This document shows positions 33,618-43,443 of a DNA stretch of 64,000 bases, piece by piece (within the stretch, counting starts at the first letter, position 1; each line of letters opens with the position of its first letter). The translations under genes were made by a program, and so were the position numbers. Origin of the DNA: Mycobacterium sp. IS-1590 (lineage in GTDB: Bacteria; Actinomycetota; Actinomycetes; Mycobacteriales; Mycobacteriaceae); assembly GCF_001500025.1 (NCBI RefSeq), contig NZ_LQIW01000017.1, positions 1 through 64,000 on the forward strand, given 5' to 3'. The notes beneath the pieces were generated by a model, which did no database searches, was not told the origin of the DNA, and saw nothing but the letters and a program-made list of their open reading frames with translations.

Positions 33618-34862
33618 TCAGGGCAGCCCGCCGAACAGCGGGCTCAACGCCGCCTGGAGGGGATCCACGGGCGCCGGCGCCATAGCGGGCTGCGCAACGG
33701 GCGCCGGGCCGGGCGCGGCCGGAACGGGTTGCGCAACAACGACTGTCGCGGTCGGTTCCCGATGTACGTCGGCCACCGGTGCCACCGTTACCACCGTTTC
33801 CGGGGCCGGTGGCGGGCCGGCCTCCGAGGCCACGGCGGAGTCCGCGGCGACGTCGGATACCGCATCGGATGGCGCGACGGGCGGGTCGGGCACCGGCGCA
33901 GGCGCGGGCACCGGTTCGGCGATCACCTGCTTCACCACGATCGGGACGACGGGTGCCGAGGGCACCGCGTGAACGCTGACCGACGGGTCGGCGTCCGACA
34001 CCGCGGCGGCGGGGGTCACCGGCGCGGCTTCGGCCGGCAGATCAGCCCCGGCTTGCGGAGAGTCCCAGCGGGCCAGTTCCGGACCGAAGGCGAACAGCGC
34101 GATCACGCCAGCCGCGAGGACCATCGCGGCCCGGCCGTGCGAACTCAATCGGCGCCGGGAGCGCAGCTGCGTCGACTTCGCCACGGGTGTGCGCGGCGCA
34201 GCGGCTGTGGCCGCCGACGCGGACAGCGCGGCGCCGCGCGCGAGCGCGAGCTGGACGTCGTCGGACGACACGACCGGGATACCGAGGGCCTCCCCGAGCG
34301 GCCCGGAGATCAGCTCGAGGTCCCCGCGGGCGCCGATCAGGTAAAGACGTTCCGGACGCGCCGGCTGGTCGCCGAAGAAACCCGCGAGCCATCTGGCGAG
34401 GCCGTCCGCGCTTTCGCGCATGTGCGTCATCGCAGTGCGGACGTTGTCACCCAGCACCGACACCACGGTGACGGCCGAGGACTCCACCACGCACACCGCG
34501 CACCCGTCGTATTCGTCACCGGGATGAAACGCCTCGGCCCAGGTTCGAGCGGCGTCCGCCATCCGTACCGTGGCCACCTTGGCAAAACCCATGTCGGACA
34601 GCGATTTCCGGAGCAGTTGAGCTTTCGGGCCGACATCGGGGCTCCATGTCATGCATACCGTGTCGATCCGATGGTCACTGGCCGACGCGATCGCCCGCGC
34701 TCCCCGCACCGCGGCCTCGTGCGTGGAGATGTCGCCGTCGGTGGCGACGTCGACGACGGTGAAGTGGTCGTGGTCCAACGTCTGCGCATCGGCGTTCCCG
34801 CCGTCGAGCAGGACCCATGCGATACCCGTCGATGTCATCGACAGCCCCAGCACCGTGTCCAC
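33618..34862 (-). CDS. Membrane-anchored protein with DUF7159-like N-terminus and Pro/Ala/Val-rich tail
   Basis: 414 residues from GTG 34862, with GGGAGG just upstream; the longer frame beyond is not protein-like. The N-terminal ~215 residues begin VDTVLGLSMTSTGIAWVLLDG, an actin/hexokinase-like opening of the type seen in mycobacterial DUF7159 proteins. A transmembrane helix (AAMVLAAGVIALFAFGPELA) follows near residue 250. The remaining ~150 residues are disordered, rich in Pro, Ala and Val, and probably extracytoplasmic. Role unknown; divergent from a cutinase gene, convergent with the secreted-protein gene. Confidence 0.75.
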   Translation of the reverse strand: MDTVLGLSMTSTGIAWVLLDGGNADAQTLDHDHFTVVDVATDGDISTHEAAVRGARAIASASDHRIDTVCMTWSPDVGPKAQLLRKSLSDMGFAKVATVRMADAARTWAEAFHPGDEYDGCAVCVVESSAVTVVSVLGDNVRTAMTHMRESADGLARWLAGFFGDQPARPERLYLIGARGDLELISGPLGEALGIPVVSSDDVQLALARGAALSASAATAAAPRTPVAKSTQLRSRRRLSSHGRAAMVLAAGVIALFAFGPELARWDSPQAGADLPAEAAPVTPAAAVSDADPSVSVHAVPSAPVVPIVVKQVIAEPVPAPAPVPDPPVAPSDAVSDVAADSAVASEAGPPPAPETVVTVAPVADVHREPTATVVVAQPVPAAPGPAPVAQPAMAPAPVDPLQAALSPLFGGLP

Positions 34863-35014
34863 ACCGCCTCCCTTCCCGCCTGGGTCCCGCCGCACCTGCG
34901 CTGCACAGTCGAGATCGGCGAAGCGAGCATAATTTGCTTCGGGGTGCACGGCATCTCGAAACCTGTGCGGGCGCCCAGCGCCCACCACCGGACTGCCTTT
35001 GCCCGACGCCGGCT

Positions 35015-35035
35015 CCGTTAACGGCTCGTTAACGG
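35015..35035. promoter_or_regulatory. Tandem GTTAACGG repeats before the cutinase gene
   Basis: GTTAACGG occurs at 35017-35024 and again at 35028-35035, an 11-bp period (one helical turn); the first lies in a perfect CCGTTAACGG palindrome. It is about 50 nt before the cutinase start. OmpR-type response regulators bind such direct repeats, so this is a candidate site. Confidence 0.4.
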
Positions 35036-35082
35036 CCCTCGGTGCAATGTCACGTCTGGCTCCCGCTCGGCGAAATACCCGT

Positions 35083-35712
35083 ATGAGCGCATTCACCAGT
35101 CGCGCGGCACTTCTTCCCGCCGCGGTCATGTTGTCCGCACTGATCGGTGTGCCCGCTGCCGAGGCCGCCCCGTGTCCAGAGGTCGAGATCGTCTTCGCGC
35201 GCGGGACCACCGAGCCGCCGGGAGTTGGCGGCATCGGACAAGCCTTCGTCGACACCGTGCGGTCGAGGTTGGGTGAACGGTCCGTCGGCGTGTACGCCGT
35301 CGACTACCCCGCCACTCGCGACTTTGCGGTGAGCACCCGCGCAGGCGCCGAGGACACCCGCGCCCACGTGCAATCGATGGCCGCGGGCTGCCCCGCGACC
35401 AAGATGGTGCTCGGTGGCTACTCCCAGGGGGCCGCGGTGATGGACGTCGCCACCGCGGAGATGCCCTCGTCCGTCGCTTCGCACGTCGCCGCTGTCGCCC
35501 TGTTCGGTGGGCCGCGCAGCAGTTTTGCCGATCGGCTGTCGCCCGGGCCGCTGCCGTCTGTGGGGCGCGATTACGCGGCCAAGACGATCGACCTGTGTGT
35601 GCCGAACGACCCGATCTGTTTCGAGGGGGGACGCGACATGGGCGCACACGTCGCCTATGTCCAGGCCGGATTGGTTAACCAAGCTGCGGAGTTCGCTGCG
35701 GGGCGGATCTGA
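35083..35712 (+). CDS. Secreted cutinase-family serine esterase
   Basis: 209 residues. Signal peptide cleaved near AAEAAPCP (about residue 28). Catalytic triad: Ser114 in GGYSQGAAV, Asp177 in VPNDPIC and His189 in GAHVAY. Four Cys (31, 103, 172, 179) fit the two cutinase disulfides. The mycobacterial cutinase-like proteins hydrolyse lipid or ester bonds outside the cell. I start at ATG 35083; earlier in-frame ATGs lie in the regulatory region. Shine-Dalgarno is weak. Between two mmpL genes, so lipid processing is plausible. Confidence 0.88.
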   Translation: MSAFTSRAALLPAAVMLSALIGVPAAEAAPCPEVEIVFARGTTEPPGVGGIGQAFVDTVRSRLGERSVGVYAVDYPATRDFAVSTRAGAEDTRAHVQSMAAGCPATKMVLGGYSQGAAVMDVATAEMPSSVASHVAAVALFGGPRSSFADRLSPGPLPSVGRDYAAKTIDLCVPNDPICFEGGRDMGAHVAYVQAGLVNQAAEFAAGRI

Positions 35713-35737
35713 CTACCGGTCCCAGGCTCTTATCTGG

Positions 35738-35757
35738 TAGGAACTAAGGCGGTCCTA
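35738..35757. promoter_or_regulatory. Inverted repeat TAGGA-N10-TCCTA before second mmpL
   Basis: TAGGAACTAAGGCGGTCCTA: perfect 5-bp arms around 10 bp, 38 nt before the second mmpL start. Candidate operator. The arm sequence differs from the repeat before mmpS, so a shared regulator for the two mmpL genes is not supported. Confidence 0.35.
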
Positions 35758-35794
35758 ACACTCTAGGGAGGAGCTCCGCCGAGGTGAATTCCTG

Positions 35795-38662
35795 GTGAGC
35801 GCTCCCACCGCGCCGTCCACCGAACACGCCGCGCACTCCGAACGGTCTCAACTGGCCAAGTGGATCCGGCGGCTGGCCCTTCCCATCATCGTCGGCTGGA
35901 TCGCGCTGATCGCACTGCTCAACATGACCGTGCCGCAGCTCGAGGTCGTCGGCCAGATGCGCTCGGTGTCGATGAGTCCGGCGGAGGCCCCGTCGGTGAT
36001 CGCGATGCAACGTGTCGGCCACGTTTTCGAAGAATTCAAATCCGACAGCTCGGCGATGATCGTCCTCGAAGGCGAGCAGCCCTTGGGCGACGACGCACGC
36101 CGGTACTACGACGAACTCGTCGACCGGCTCGAAGCCGACAAGAAGCACGTCGAGCACGTCCAGGATTTCTGGGGCGACCCGCTGACGGAGGCCGCGGCGG
36201 TGAGCGCCGACGGCAAGGCCGTCTACGTCCAGGCCTATCTGGCGGGCAACATGGGCGAGGCCCTGTCCAACGAGTCCGTCGAAGCCGTCAAGAGCATCGT
36301 CGACAGCATTCCCCCTCCCCAGGGGGTGAAGGTCTTCGTCACCGGCGGGTCGGCCCTGGTCGCCGACCAGCAGATCGCCAGCGATCGCAGCATTCGCATC
36401 ATCGAATACGCCACGTTCGCCGTCATCATCACGATGCTGTTGCTGGTCTACCGGTCGATCGGGACCATGCTCATCACGCTGGTGATGGTGTTCCTGGCGC
36501 TGGCAGCCACGCGCGGAGTGGTGGCTTTTCTCGGGTACCACGACCTGATCGGCCTGTCGACATTCGCGACGAACCTACTCGTGACGCTGGCGATCGCGGC
36601 GTCCACCGACTACGCGATCTTCCTCATCGGGCGGTACCAGGAAGCCCGCACGCTCGGTCAGGACCGGGAAGCGGCGTTCCACACCATGTTCCGCGGCACC
36701 GCCCACGTGGTGTTGGGCTCGGGTATGACGATCGCCGGCGCCACCTTCTGCCTGTCGTTCACCCGCCTGCCGTATTTCCAGTCGCTGGGTGTCCCGCTGG
36801 CGGTGGGAATGACGACGGCAGTGTTCGTCGCGCTGACGCTCGGACCGGCGATCATCACGATCGCGACCCGTTTCGGCCGGCTGGAACCTAAGCGCGCCAT
36901 GCGCATTCGTGGTTGGCGCAAGATCGGCGCCGCGATCGTCCGCTGGCCCGGGCCCGTGTTGCTCGCGACCGTCGCGTTGTCACTGGTCGGGTTGTTGACG
37001 TTGCCCGGGTATCAACCCAACTACAACGACCGCCTGTATCTGCCGGCCGATCTGCCCGCGAACCAGGGCTTCGCCGCTGCCGAACGGCATTTCTCCCCTG
37101 CCACCATGAATCCCGAGTTGCTGCTCATCGAGACCGATCACGATCTGCGCAACTCGGCCGATTTCCTGGTGATCGACAAGATCGCCAAGGCGGTCTTCCG
37201 GGTGCCGGGGATCTCGCGGGTCCAGACCATCACCCGCCCCAACGGTAAACCGATCGAATTCAGCACCATCCCTGCGCAAATGAGCCTCGGCGGCGTCGGC
37301 CAGGACTTGAACCGCAAGTACACCCAGGACCGCATGGCCGACATGCTCGTGCAGGCCGATGAGATGCAGAAGACCATCGACACCATGACGCGGATGATGG
37401 CGTTGATGGGCGAGATGAACGCGACCACCCACAGCATGGTGGAGAAGACCAAGACCATGGCCGCCGACACCGCCGAATTGCGGGATTACATCGCCAATCT
37501 CGACGACTTCATGCGGCCGATCCGGAACTACTTCTACTGGGAACCGCACTGTTTCAACATCCCGGTCTGCTCGACCATACGGTCGATCTTCGACGTCATC
37601 GACGGCACGAACAAGCTGACCGACAATGTGCAGGAACTGATTCCGGACCTGGAGCGACTCGACGCGCTGATGCCGCAGTTGCTGGCGCTGATGCCCGAGC
37701 AGATCGAGTCGATGCGGACCATGCGGACCATGATGCTGACGATGCACGCCTCACAGGGCGGTCTGCAGGATCAGCAGGCCGCCATGAGCGAGAACCAGTC
37801 GGCGATGGGCGACGCCTTCAACGACTCGTGGAACGACGACACGTTCTATCTGCCACCTGAGATCTTCGACAACGAGGAATTCAGACGCGGCATGGAGAAC
37901 TTCATCTCGCCCAACGGTCGTGCCGTGCGGATGATCGTCCAGCACGAGGGCGACCCCCTCAGCGCCGACGGCATCGAACGAATCGACGCGATCAAGCAGG
38001 CGGCGAAGGAAGCCATCAAAGGCACGCCCCTGGAAGGGTCGACGATCTACGTCGGCGGAACCGCCGCGGCGTTCAAGGACATGCAGGAGGGCAACAACTA
38101 CGACCTGATGATCGCCGGCATCCTCGCGCTGGCGCTGATCTTCACCATCATGCTGATCATCACCCGCAGCATCATCGCCGCCGCGGTGATCGTGGGCACC
38201 GTCGTACTGTCCCTTGGCGCGTCCTTCGGCCTGTCGATTCTGGTGTGGCAACACATTCTCGGCATCGAACTGCAGTTCATGGTCATGGCCATGGCGGTGA
38301 TCATCCTGTTGGCCGTCGGCGCCGACTACAACCTGCTGTTGGTCGCGCGGTTGAAGGAGGAACTGCCCGCAGGCATCAACACCGGCATCATCCGGGCCAT
38401 GGGCGGCAGCGGATCGGTCGTGACAGCGGCGGGTCTGGTGTTCGCGTTCACGATGATGTCGATGATGGTCAGTGAACTGACCGTGGTGGCGCAGATGGGC
38501 ACGACGATCGGCATGGGACTGCTCTTCGACACACTGGTGATCCGCGCGTTCATGACGCCTTCGATCGCCGCGCTGCTCGGCCGATGGTTCTGGTGGCCCC
38601 AGCAGGTCAGGCCCCGGCCGAAGCCCGTGCCATGGCCCGCGCCGAAGCAGCCGACGCCGTAA
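35795..38662 (+). CDS. MmpL-family RND lipid transporter (second paralogue)
   Basis: 955 residues from GTG 35795, with GAGGTGA at 35781-35787. Close paralogue of the MmpL at 29904-32810: long identical runs such as [27 protein letters not shown] and ILGIEL, same proton-relay pairs ([28 protein letters not shown]), same layout. It has no MmpS gene beside it, in contrast to the first copy. This makes a tandem duplication separated by four genes. Its 3' end overlaps the convergent acyltransferase gene by 56 bp. Cargo unknown. Confidence 0.92.
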   Translation: MSAPTAPSTEHAAHSERSQLAKWIRRLALPIIVGWIALIALLNMTVPQLEVVGQMRSVSMSPAEAPSVIAMQRVGHVFEEFKSDSSAMIVLEGEQPLGDDARRYYDELVDRLEADKKHVEHVQDFWGDPLTEAAAVSADGKAVYVQAYLAGNMGEALSNESVEAVKSIVDSIPPPQGVKVFVTGGSALVADQQIASDRSIRIIEYATFAVIITMLLLVYRSIGTMLITLVMVFLALAATRGVVAFLGYHDLIGLSTFATNLLVTLAIAASTDYAIFLIGRYQEARTLGQDREAAFHTMFRGTAHVVLGSGMTIAGATFCLSFTRLPYFQSLGVPLAVGMTTAVFVALTLGPAIITIATRFGRLEPKRAMRIRGWRKIGAAIVRWPGPVLLATVALSLVGLLTLPGYQPNYNDRLYLPADLPANQGFAAAERHFSPATMNPELLLIETDHDLRNSADFLVIDKIAKAVFRVPGISRVQTITRPNGKPIEFSTIPAQMSLGGVGQDLNRKYTQDRMADMLVQADEMQKTIDTMTRMMALMGEMNATTHSMVEKTKTMAADTAELRDYIANLDDFMRPIRNYFYWEPHCFNIPVCSTIRSIFDVIDGTNKLTDNVQELIPDLERLDALMPQLLALMPEQIESMRTMRTMMLTMHASQGGLQDQQAAMSENQSAMGDAFNDSWNDDTFYLPPEIFDNEEFRRGMENFISPNGRAVRMIVQHEGDPLSADGIERIDAIKQAAKEAIKGTPLEGSTIYVGGTAAAFKDMQEGNNYDLMIAGILALALIFTIMLIITRSIIAAAVIVGTVVLSLGASFGLSILVWQHILGIELQFMVMAMAVIILLAVGADYNLLLVARLKEELPAGINTGIIRAMGGSGSVVTAAGLVFAFTMMSMMVSELTVVAQMGTTIGMGLLFDTLVIRAFMTPSIAALLGRWFWWPQQVRPRPKPVPWPAPKQPTP

Positions 38663-39908
38663 AGCAACCCAGCATCGTCCACCCGAAGGCTCCGGTCAGC
38701 CCGTTCTTGGCCAGCAGCACCAGCGCCACACCGGCCAGCACGATCAGCACACCGGCGGCCACCGATCGCGGCCCCGTCGCACCGACCGGCGCGTCCCACC
38801 ACGGCAGGCGGCGATGCTCCAGCGGCGAGAGCAGCCGGAACAGAGCGAACATCACGACGGCGAACACCGCGGCGCGAAGCCCGAGCAGGGCCCAAAAATA
38901 CGGCGCGTCAACGTCGTACGCGTCGAGGCCGACCGCGTGCAGTGAGAACGCGGCGATGGCGATCGCCACAATGTGCCAGAGGTATAGCGTCATCGCTCCC
39001 CCATTGCCGACCGCGACGACGTACCAGACCCGCGGCCGCTGAGCCCACCGCTGGATCGCCCCCGAGCACGCGATGAACACGGCGGACACCCACGTGCAGT
39101 GCAATGCGAGGAGCAGGGTGGGCGGCGAGACGTTCGACAGCCGTTCGGTTCCCGTGACGACGAGCGAGACCTCATAGGGTCCGACCATCGCCAGCACTGT
39201 CTGTGCGAGGAGTGCACCGGCCGCCACCGCGAGCGCGACACGCGGGCCGATCAACCGTCGCGTATACCCGACGCCCAGCACGACCGGGATGAGCCAGACA
39301 ATGACGAAGTTCGCGACTCCGGCCATCGGCGTGCCGACGGAGAGCCGGACGGCGTCGACAACCGCCGCGGCGACCAGCAGGCCGGCCACCGCCACCGCGA
39401 CGTCACGGCCCGTCGACAGACGCGTCAGTGCGGGCACGAACGCGAGCACGACCAGGTACACGCCCAAGAACCACAGCAGCGCGACCGACTCGCGACCGAG
39501 GTCCGCCGCGGAGTCGGAGCCGAGAGTCAGGCGCACCGCGAACAGCCCCACCGCCCACACCGCGAGATACCAGAAGACCGGCCGGCACAACCGCTGCGCC
39601 CGGGCGACCAGCCAGGTGCCCCACGACTTGCCTGCGTGCCAGCCGTATGCGCCCGCGGCGCCTCCGGCGAGGAAGAACAGGGGCATGACCTGCACGATCC
39701 ACGTCACCGGGGCGAGAGCGGGGATCTCTCCGAGGATGTTGCCGATCCGGACGCCGCCTGAGTCGATGGTGGCCAGCAGCAGCGCGCAGTGGCCGAACAT
39801 GACCACGATGAGGGCGGCCAGGCGGGCGACGTCGACGGCGCGGTCGCGGGTCGGCGGGGTGTCGGCAGCCAGTTCGTCGGCGCCGGACAGGGGCTTGGTG
39901 AGCGGCAT
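38607..39908 (-). CDS. Acyltransferase-3-family membrane protein
   Basis: 433 residues with about ten hydrophobic helices. N-terminus [24 protein letters not shown] includes the conserved His of acyltransferase 3 (OafA/WecH-like) proteins, which acylate sugars or lipids at the membrane. [24 protein letters not shown] carries a second conserved His. The start 39908 is 4 nt from the end of the flavin monooxygenase gene, so both are cotranscribed. Near mmpL genes, it may modify the exported lipid (inference). Confidence 0.82.
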   Translation of the reverse strand: MPLTKPLSGADELAADTPPTRDRAVDVARLAALIVVMFGHCALLLATIDSGGVRIGNILGEIPALAPVTWIVQVMPLFFLAGGAAGAYGWHAGKSWGTWLVARAQRLCRPVFWYLAVWAVGLFAVRLTLGSDSAADLGRESVALLWFLGVYLVVLAFVPALTRLSTGRDVAVAVAGLLVAAAVVDAVRLSVGTPMAGVANFVIVWLIPVVLGVGYTRRLIGPRVALAVAAGALLAQTVLAMVGPYEVSLVVTGTERLSNVSPPTLLLALHCTWVSAVFIACSGAIQRWAQRPRVWYVVAVGNGGAMTLYLWHIVAIAIAAFSLHAVGLDAYDVDAPYFWALLGLRAAVFAVVMFALFRLLSPLEHRRLPWWDAPVGATGPRSVAAGVLIVLAGVALVLLAKNGLTGAFGWTMLGCFTASAASARAMARASAGA

Positions 39909-39912
39909 GAGT

Positions 39913-41442
39913 TCAGGATGCCCCGGCCGGTCGCGGCTCGGCTTGAGTAGTACTACGTGACGCGGGCGCCCCGAACAACGCGTAGTAGGCGCGTTCGCGG
40001 TCTGTCAGAGCAGGCGAGGTGATCGCGCCGAACGCCGCGGCGTCACGGGCGAACCGCGCAGGCGCATCCTCCAACGCGTCGGGACCCTCGAGGCGGAAGC
40101 AGCTCGGGGCAAGCGGGCCGAACAACAGGGCGCGCTGGAGCTCGGGCCAGTTCTGGATCACCGGTTCGACGCCTGCGGCCCGGGCGAAGGTCAACGCCAC
40201 GAGATTCATCCGCGTCTTCTGAGGCAGGCCACGGCGCAACCGGTACACCTGGATCGCACTTCGTTGGCCGGCAGCACTCGGAGCCGGGATCGTGCCGCCC
40301 CACGTGTAGGCGATCCAGCGGGCCTGCAACTCCAGCGGCACGAAGTACCCGCCGGACTGATCCCACATCCCCATGAACGCCAAACCGGGCAGGTCGGGAT
40401 GGAAGGTGTGGCGATCGGTGTCGAAGTGAACGTCGTCTGTATCGAGGGCTGCGTGGATCTCGTTGTGCAGGAACGGCATCGAGAGACCGAAACCGGTGCC
40501 GAGCAGGATGCCGTCGAACTGCTCGGCATGCCCGTCGGCGAACGTCACCGTCGCACCGGCCACCGACCTCATCCACGGGCGCACCTCGATCCGGCCCTCC
40601 CCCACCAGCGGCAGGTAATGCTGGCTCAGCGTGACGCCTGCGGAGACCAGTGAGGCATCGGGTGCCGGTGCGCCATACTGCTGCGGCATTCCCCCGGCTT
40701 CGACGACGATCTCCTTGAGCTGACGGTCGACCTCGGCGAAAGGCAGATGCTCGTCGGCCAGCGCCAGGTACCGGGTGAAGATTCGGTGGTCGGACGGCAC
40801 ACCCGCGGCGAACTTCGGTAGCACGTAGCGCTGACGGCGCTGGGTGACCACAACGCGCGCGGCTCCGCGCTGGGCCAGTTCGGCGGCGATCTCCAACGCG
40901 CTGACAGCGCATCCGGCCACCAGGACACGCTTGTCGCAGTAGGGTGCCGGATCCCGGTAGCCGAAGGTCGGTACGGCGCCAAGTGGACCGGTGAAGCCGT
41001 CCAACCCGTCGACAGCCGGAACGAGGGGTGACTGGAACCGCCCGGTGGCCACGACGACGCGCTCGTAGCTTTCCTCACCGCCCGCGCTGCCGACCAGCCA
41101 CCGACCGACGTCGCGGCGGATGCCGGCCACCGGCGTGAGGAACCGGATTCGTCGTGACAGATCGAACATCTCGGCGTACCGGTGGAGGTAACGAAGGATC
41201 TCGACCGCGGGTGGAAAGACGGGACCCGCCCCGGGATCGAGGTCGCTGAACGCGGTGAGGACGCGACTTGTGTTGGTGTGCATGGTCGGCCACACGCCGC
41301 TGCGGCCTTGCTCCCCGGTCCACTGACCGCCCAAGGCGGCGCCGCGCTCGTAGATCGTCGGCTCGAATCCCTGAGCAATGAGCCAGCGTGCTGCGACGAG
41401 CCCGCCGGGGCCCGCACCGATGACCGCTACGTCACCGGCCAC
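39913..41442 (-). CDS. Flavin-containing monooxygenase-like protein
   Basis: 509 residues from GTG 41442. FAD-binding motif VAVIGAGPGGLVAARWLIAQ at the N-terminus, FMO-type GGQWTGEQG and second NAD(P)-site VLVAGCAVSALEIAAEL around residue 175. The FMO fingerprint FxGxxxHxxxF is only partly kept (FTGPLGAVPTFGY, no His), so it may not be a classical FMO; it could be a Baeyer-Villiger-like or oxygen-insertion enzyme. Longer upstream frames are antisense artefacts. Operon partner is the acyltransferase. Confidence 0.8.
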   Translation of the reverse strand: MAGDVAVIGAGPGGLVAARWLIAQGFEPTIYERGAALGGQWTGEQGRSGVWPTMHTNTSRVLTAFSDLDPGAGPVFPPAVEILRYLHRYAEMFDLSRRIRFLTPVAGIRRDVGRWLVGSAGGEESYERVVVATGRFQSPLVPAVDGLDGFTGPLGAVPTFGYRDPAPYCDKRVLVAGCAVSALEIAAELAQRGAARVVVTQRRQRYVLPKFAAGVPSDHRIFTRYLALADEHLPFAEVDRQLKEIVVEAGGMPQQYGAPAPDASLVSAGVTLSQHYLPLVGEGRIEVRPWMRSVAGATVTFADGHAEQFDGILLGTGFGLSMPFLHNEIHAALDTDDVHFDTDRHTFHPDLPGLAFMGMWDQSGGYFVPLELQARWIAYTWGGTIPAPSAAGQRSAIQVYRLRRGLPQKTRMNLVALTFARAAGVEPVIQNWPELQRALLFGPLAPSCFRLEGPDALEDAPARFARDAAAFGAITSPALTDRERAYYALFGAPASRSTTQAEPRPAGAS

Positions 41443-41531
41443 TTGGCTTTCCCGGCGGAAGCGTGCCGCCACAATTCGGCATGCGGCGAATGTACTGCGG
41501 ATCTTCCTCCGGCCACGCCGATCGCGTACTG

Positions 41532-41565
41532 AATCGGCCCGCCACCGTGAGGTGACGGGCCGATT
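41532..41565 (-). terminator. Hairpin terminator after the 41579 gene
   Basis: Ten-bp arms AATCGGCCCG / CGGGCCGATT with an inner CACC/GGTG pair and GTGA loop, one unpaired base on each side. It begins about 14 nt after the stop of the leftward gene at 41579-41899 and before the FMO start. No long U run. Likely terminator separating the two genes. Confidence 0.6.
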
Positions 41566-41578
41566 GTGGGGAGGGGTT

Positions 41579-41899
41579 TCACGGCAGCCGGGTGAGCACC
41601 GGCAGCTTGCCGGCGGGCAACGCCGGGCGCACGTTGATTGGATTGCGCTGAGGCGCAGTGGTGATGACGATCTTGCCGCCGCGGCAGGAGACGATCTTGC
41701 CGTCGACGAAGACGTCCTGCCCATCGTCGATCGGGATGTCGTAGCCGTCCGCGTCGGTGTAGGTGCATCCGCCGCTGCCGGGCGTGGGTTCGTTGTCGAC
41801 GGCGAAAGCGGTCGCCGGGGCGAAGACGAAGACGGCCAGGGCGCCGACGAGCGTGGCGGCGTACTGGAGTCGGGTCCGTCGAGCGTGTGTGGTGGTCAT
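41579..41899 (-). CDS. Small secreted protein (106 aa)
   Basis: 106 residues. Signal peptide MTTTHARRTRLQYAATLVGA, followed by LAVFVFAPATAFAVDN, cleaved near AFA. The mature ~70 residues have two Cys (GGCTYTDADGYDIPIDD and IVSCRGGKIVITT), probably disulfide-bonded. GAGGAC lies ~5 nt before the ATG at 41899. No family recognised. Stands alone, with a terminator hairpin downstream. Confidence 0.75.
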   Translation of the reverse strand: MTTTHARRTRLQYAATLVGALAVFVFAPATAFAVDNEPTPGSGGCTYTDADGYDIPIDDGQDVFVDGKIVSCRGGKIVITTAPQRNPINVRPALPAGKLPVLTRLP

Positions 41900-42158
41900 G
41901 TCGGGTCCTCTCGGGGGTGGTGCGGGGTGTTGAGAGAAATGATTGCGAGTTGGCGGGGGGCTCCGTAATCGCCGCGAGGTCAGATTCCGTCCGTGTGTGG
42001 GGAGGTTTTTCTGTCTGTGGGGTAAGGCCGGAAGCACCGACTGCTTGCGCTCGAAACTATCTGTCGAACGAAGCGCGATGACCGCGTCGTGAGTTGCGTG
42101 ACAGCGAATCTGCGTGGGTATACGAGGCGAAAATGTCCACCTGCGAAAGGCGACAACG

Positions 42159-42482
42159 ATGGCAGAGCCCGAGTCCGGCCAGTGGAACGTCGCGGCCAAG
42201 GAGAACAGGGTTTACCTCGAGCGGGCCAACGATGATGGCGAGTTGTTGTTCGGTGACTCTCTCGAGCCGCATGAAGCGCGCCAGCTGGCGCGGGCGCTGA
42301 CGAAATTCGCAGACAAGCTGGACGACTCCCCCCGATCCAGCGATGAGGACGACGACGAGGACTCCGACGACAACGATAAGGAGTCCGACAACTCCGACGA
42401 AGAAGACGACGACGGGGACGAGGACTCCGACGACGAGGACGACGACGACGAAGACCAGGACGACGACAAAAAGTCCGACTGA
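42159..42482 (+). CDS. Small protein with a long acidic C-terminal tail
   Basis: 107 residues. The first ~55 (MAEPESGQWNVAAKENRVYL..., EPHEARQLARALTKFADKLDD) look like a folded helical domain. The last ~50 residues are almost only Asp, Glu and Ser, encoded by GAC/GAG/TCC-rich tandem codons, and are certainly disordered. ATG 42159 is favoured over 42114 by GAAAGG at 42145. Acidic tails of this kind can bind basic proteins, DNA mimics, or metals; nothing in the context decides. 259 bp upstream contain no gene. Confidence 0.7.
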   Translation: MAEPESGQWNVAAKENRVYLERANDDGELLFGDSLEPHEARQLARALTKFADKLDDSPRSSDEDDDEDSDDNDKESDNSDEEDDDGDEDSDDEDDDDEDQDDDKKSD

Positions 42483-42588
42483 GCTTGCCCAGCGGCTGGT
42501 GAATTCCGCTCTCGCACAACGGGTGCGGTGCGGTCCCCCAGCCTGCGTCGTTCTCCGGTCGCGCTCCGGCGCTGCATGCGACGCATCA

Positions 42589-42623
42589 ATCGTTATCAGA
42601 AGCAGCGCCCATCGTTATCAGAA
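42589..42623. promoter_or_regulatory. 13-bp direct repeat ATCGTTATCAGAA, 22-bp period
   Basis: ATCGTTATCAGAA occurs at 42589-42601 and again at 42611-42623, two helical turns apart, upstream of the lipoprotein gene start at 42744. The spacing puts both copies on the same face of DNA. Candidate binding site for a dimeric or tandem regulator. The rest of 42483-42743 shows no gene. Confidence 0.45.
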
Positions 42624-42743
42624 ACACCGCGGTGCCTCGCTCAGTAGGCGGCCGACCTGCTGCACCATTGCTGCACGCGCCGCGATCCTGGGGGGAACGC
42701 CGCGCGCTGATCGGTTGGAGACGGCTGCCATGGGGAGGAACAC

Positions 42744-43430
42744 ATGCGCCAACCAGTGACGGCATTCGGTGCCGCGATGGTCTGTCTTCTCGTCGCTGGG
42801 TGTGCCAGCTCGGTCGGCAATGCGGTCACGTCCACGCCCACCCGCACATTGATTCCGCGGCCTCTCGTGGAGCGCGAGTTGGACGAACTGCTGCTGAATC
42901 CTGCTGAGTTGAACGCCGCGATGGGCTCGCAGACCCTGGAGGTCACGAGCGCTCAGAGTTCGATGTCGGACAACAGCGCCACGATGGAACCGCAGGAATG
43001 CCTCGGCATCGACGGGGCGGCGGAGGCGCCGGTCTACGCCGACAGTGGGTTCCAAGCGTCGCGGGACCAGAGCCTCAACGATGGCGATAAGTTCGCGCAC
43101 TACGTGAAGCAGGCCGTCGTGTTGTATCCGCTCGTGAAAAAGGCGCAGGGTTTTCTCGATGCGTCCGCGCAGCGGTGGCCGGCCTGCCACGAGTACACCC
43201 ACCTGCAGAGCGGGACCAAGTGGACGGTCGGGCCGATTACCCACGCCGACGACGTGCTGAGCACCGTCGCGACGCTCCAGGAAGCCGCCGCACCGGGATG
43301 GGCGTGCGGACACGCGATCGCGCTGGCGAACAACGTCATCATCGACGTGAACACCTGCAGCGCCAACCCCGGCGACTCGGCTGTGCGGATCGCCAAACAG
43401 ATCGCGGAGAAGGTGGCTGCTCGCTGGTGA
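42744..43430 (+). CDS. Lipoprotein with PknH-sensor-like domain
   Basis: 228 residues. Lipobox LVAGCAS at residues ~17-22 after a short signal, so the Cys is lipid-modified. The extracytoplasmic domain (LLLNPAELNAAMGSQTLEVT, QECLGIDGAAEAPVYADSGF, WPACHEYTHLQSGTKWTVG, WACGHAIALANNVIIDVNTCS) has the four-Cys layout of the PknH C-terminal sensor family (LppH/LpqA-type). These domains are thought to bind a ligand at the cell surface. GGGGAGG at 42732 sets the ATG. Convergent with the LppA-type gene. Confidence 0.85.
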   Translation: MRQPVTAFGAAMVCLLVAGCASSVGNAVTSTPTRTLIPRPLVERELDELLLNPAELNAAMGSQTLEVTSAQSSMSDNSATMEPQECLGIDGAAEAPVYADSGFQASRDQSLNDGDKFAHYVKQAVVLYPLVKKAQGFLDASAQRWPACHEYTHLQSGTKWTVGPITHADDVLSTVATLQEAAAPGWACGHAIALANNVIIDVNTCSANPGDSAVRIAKQIAEKVAARW

Positions 43431-43443
43431 GTGCGTCTCGGGT

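Noticed and set aside
42115..42120. GGGTAT as a SigF-type -10
   Set aside because: No matching -35 (GTTT-like) at 15-17 bp upstream was found.
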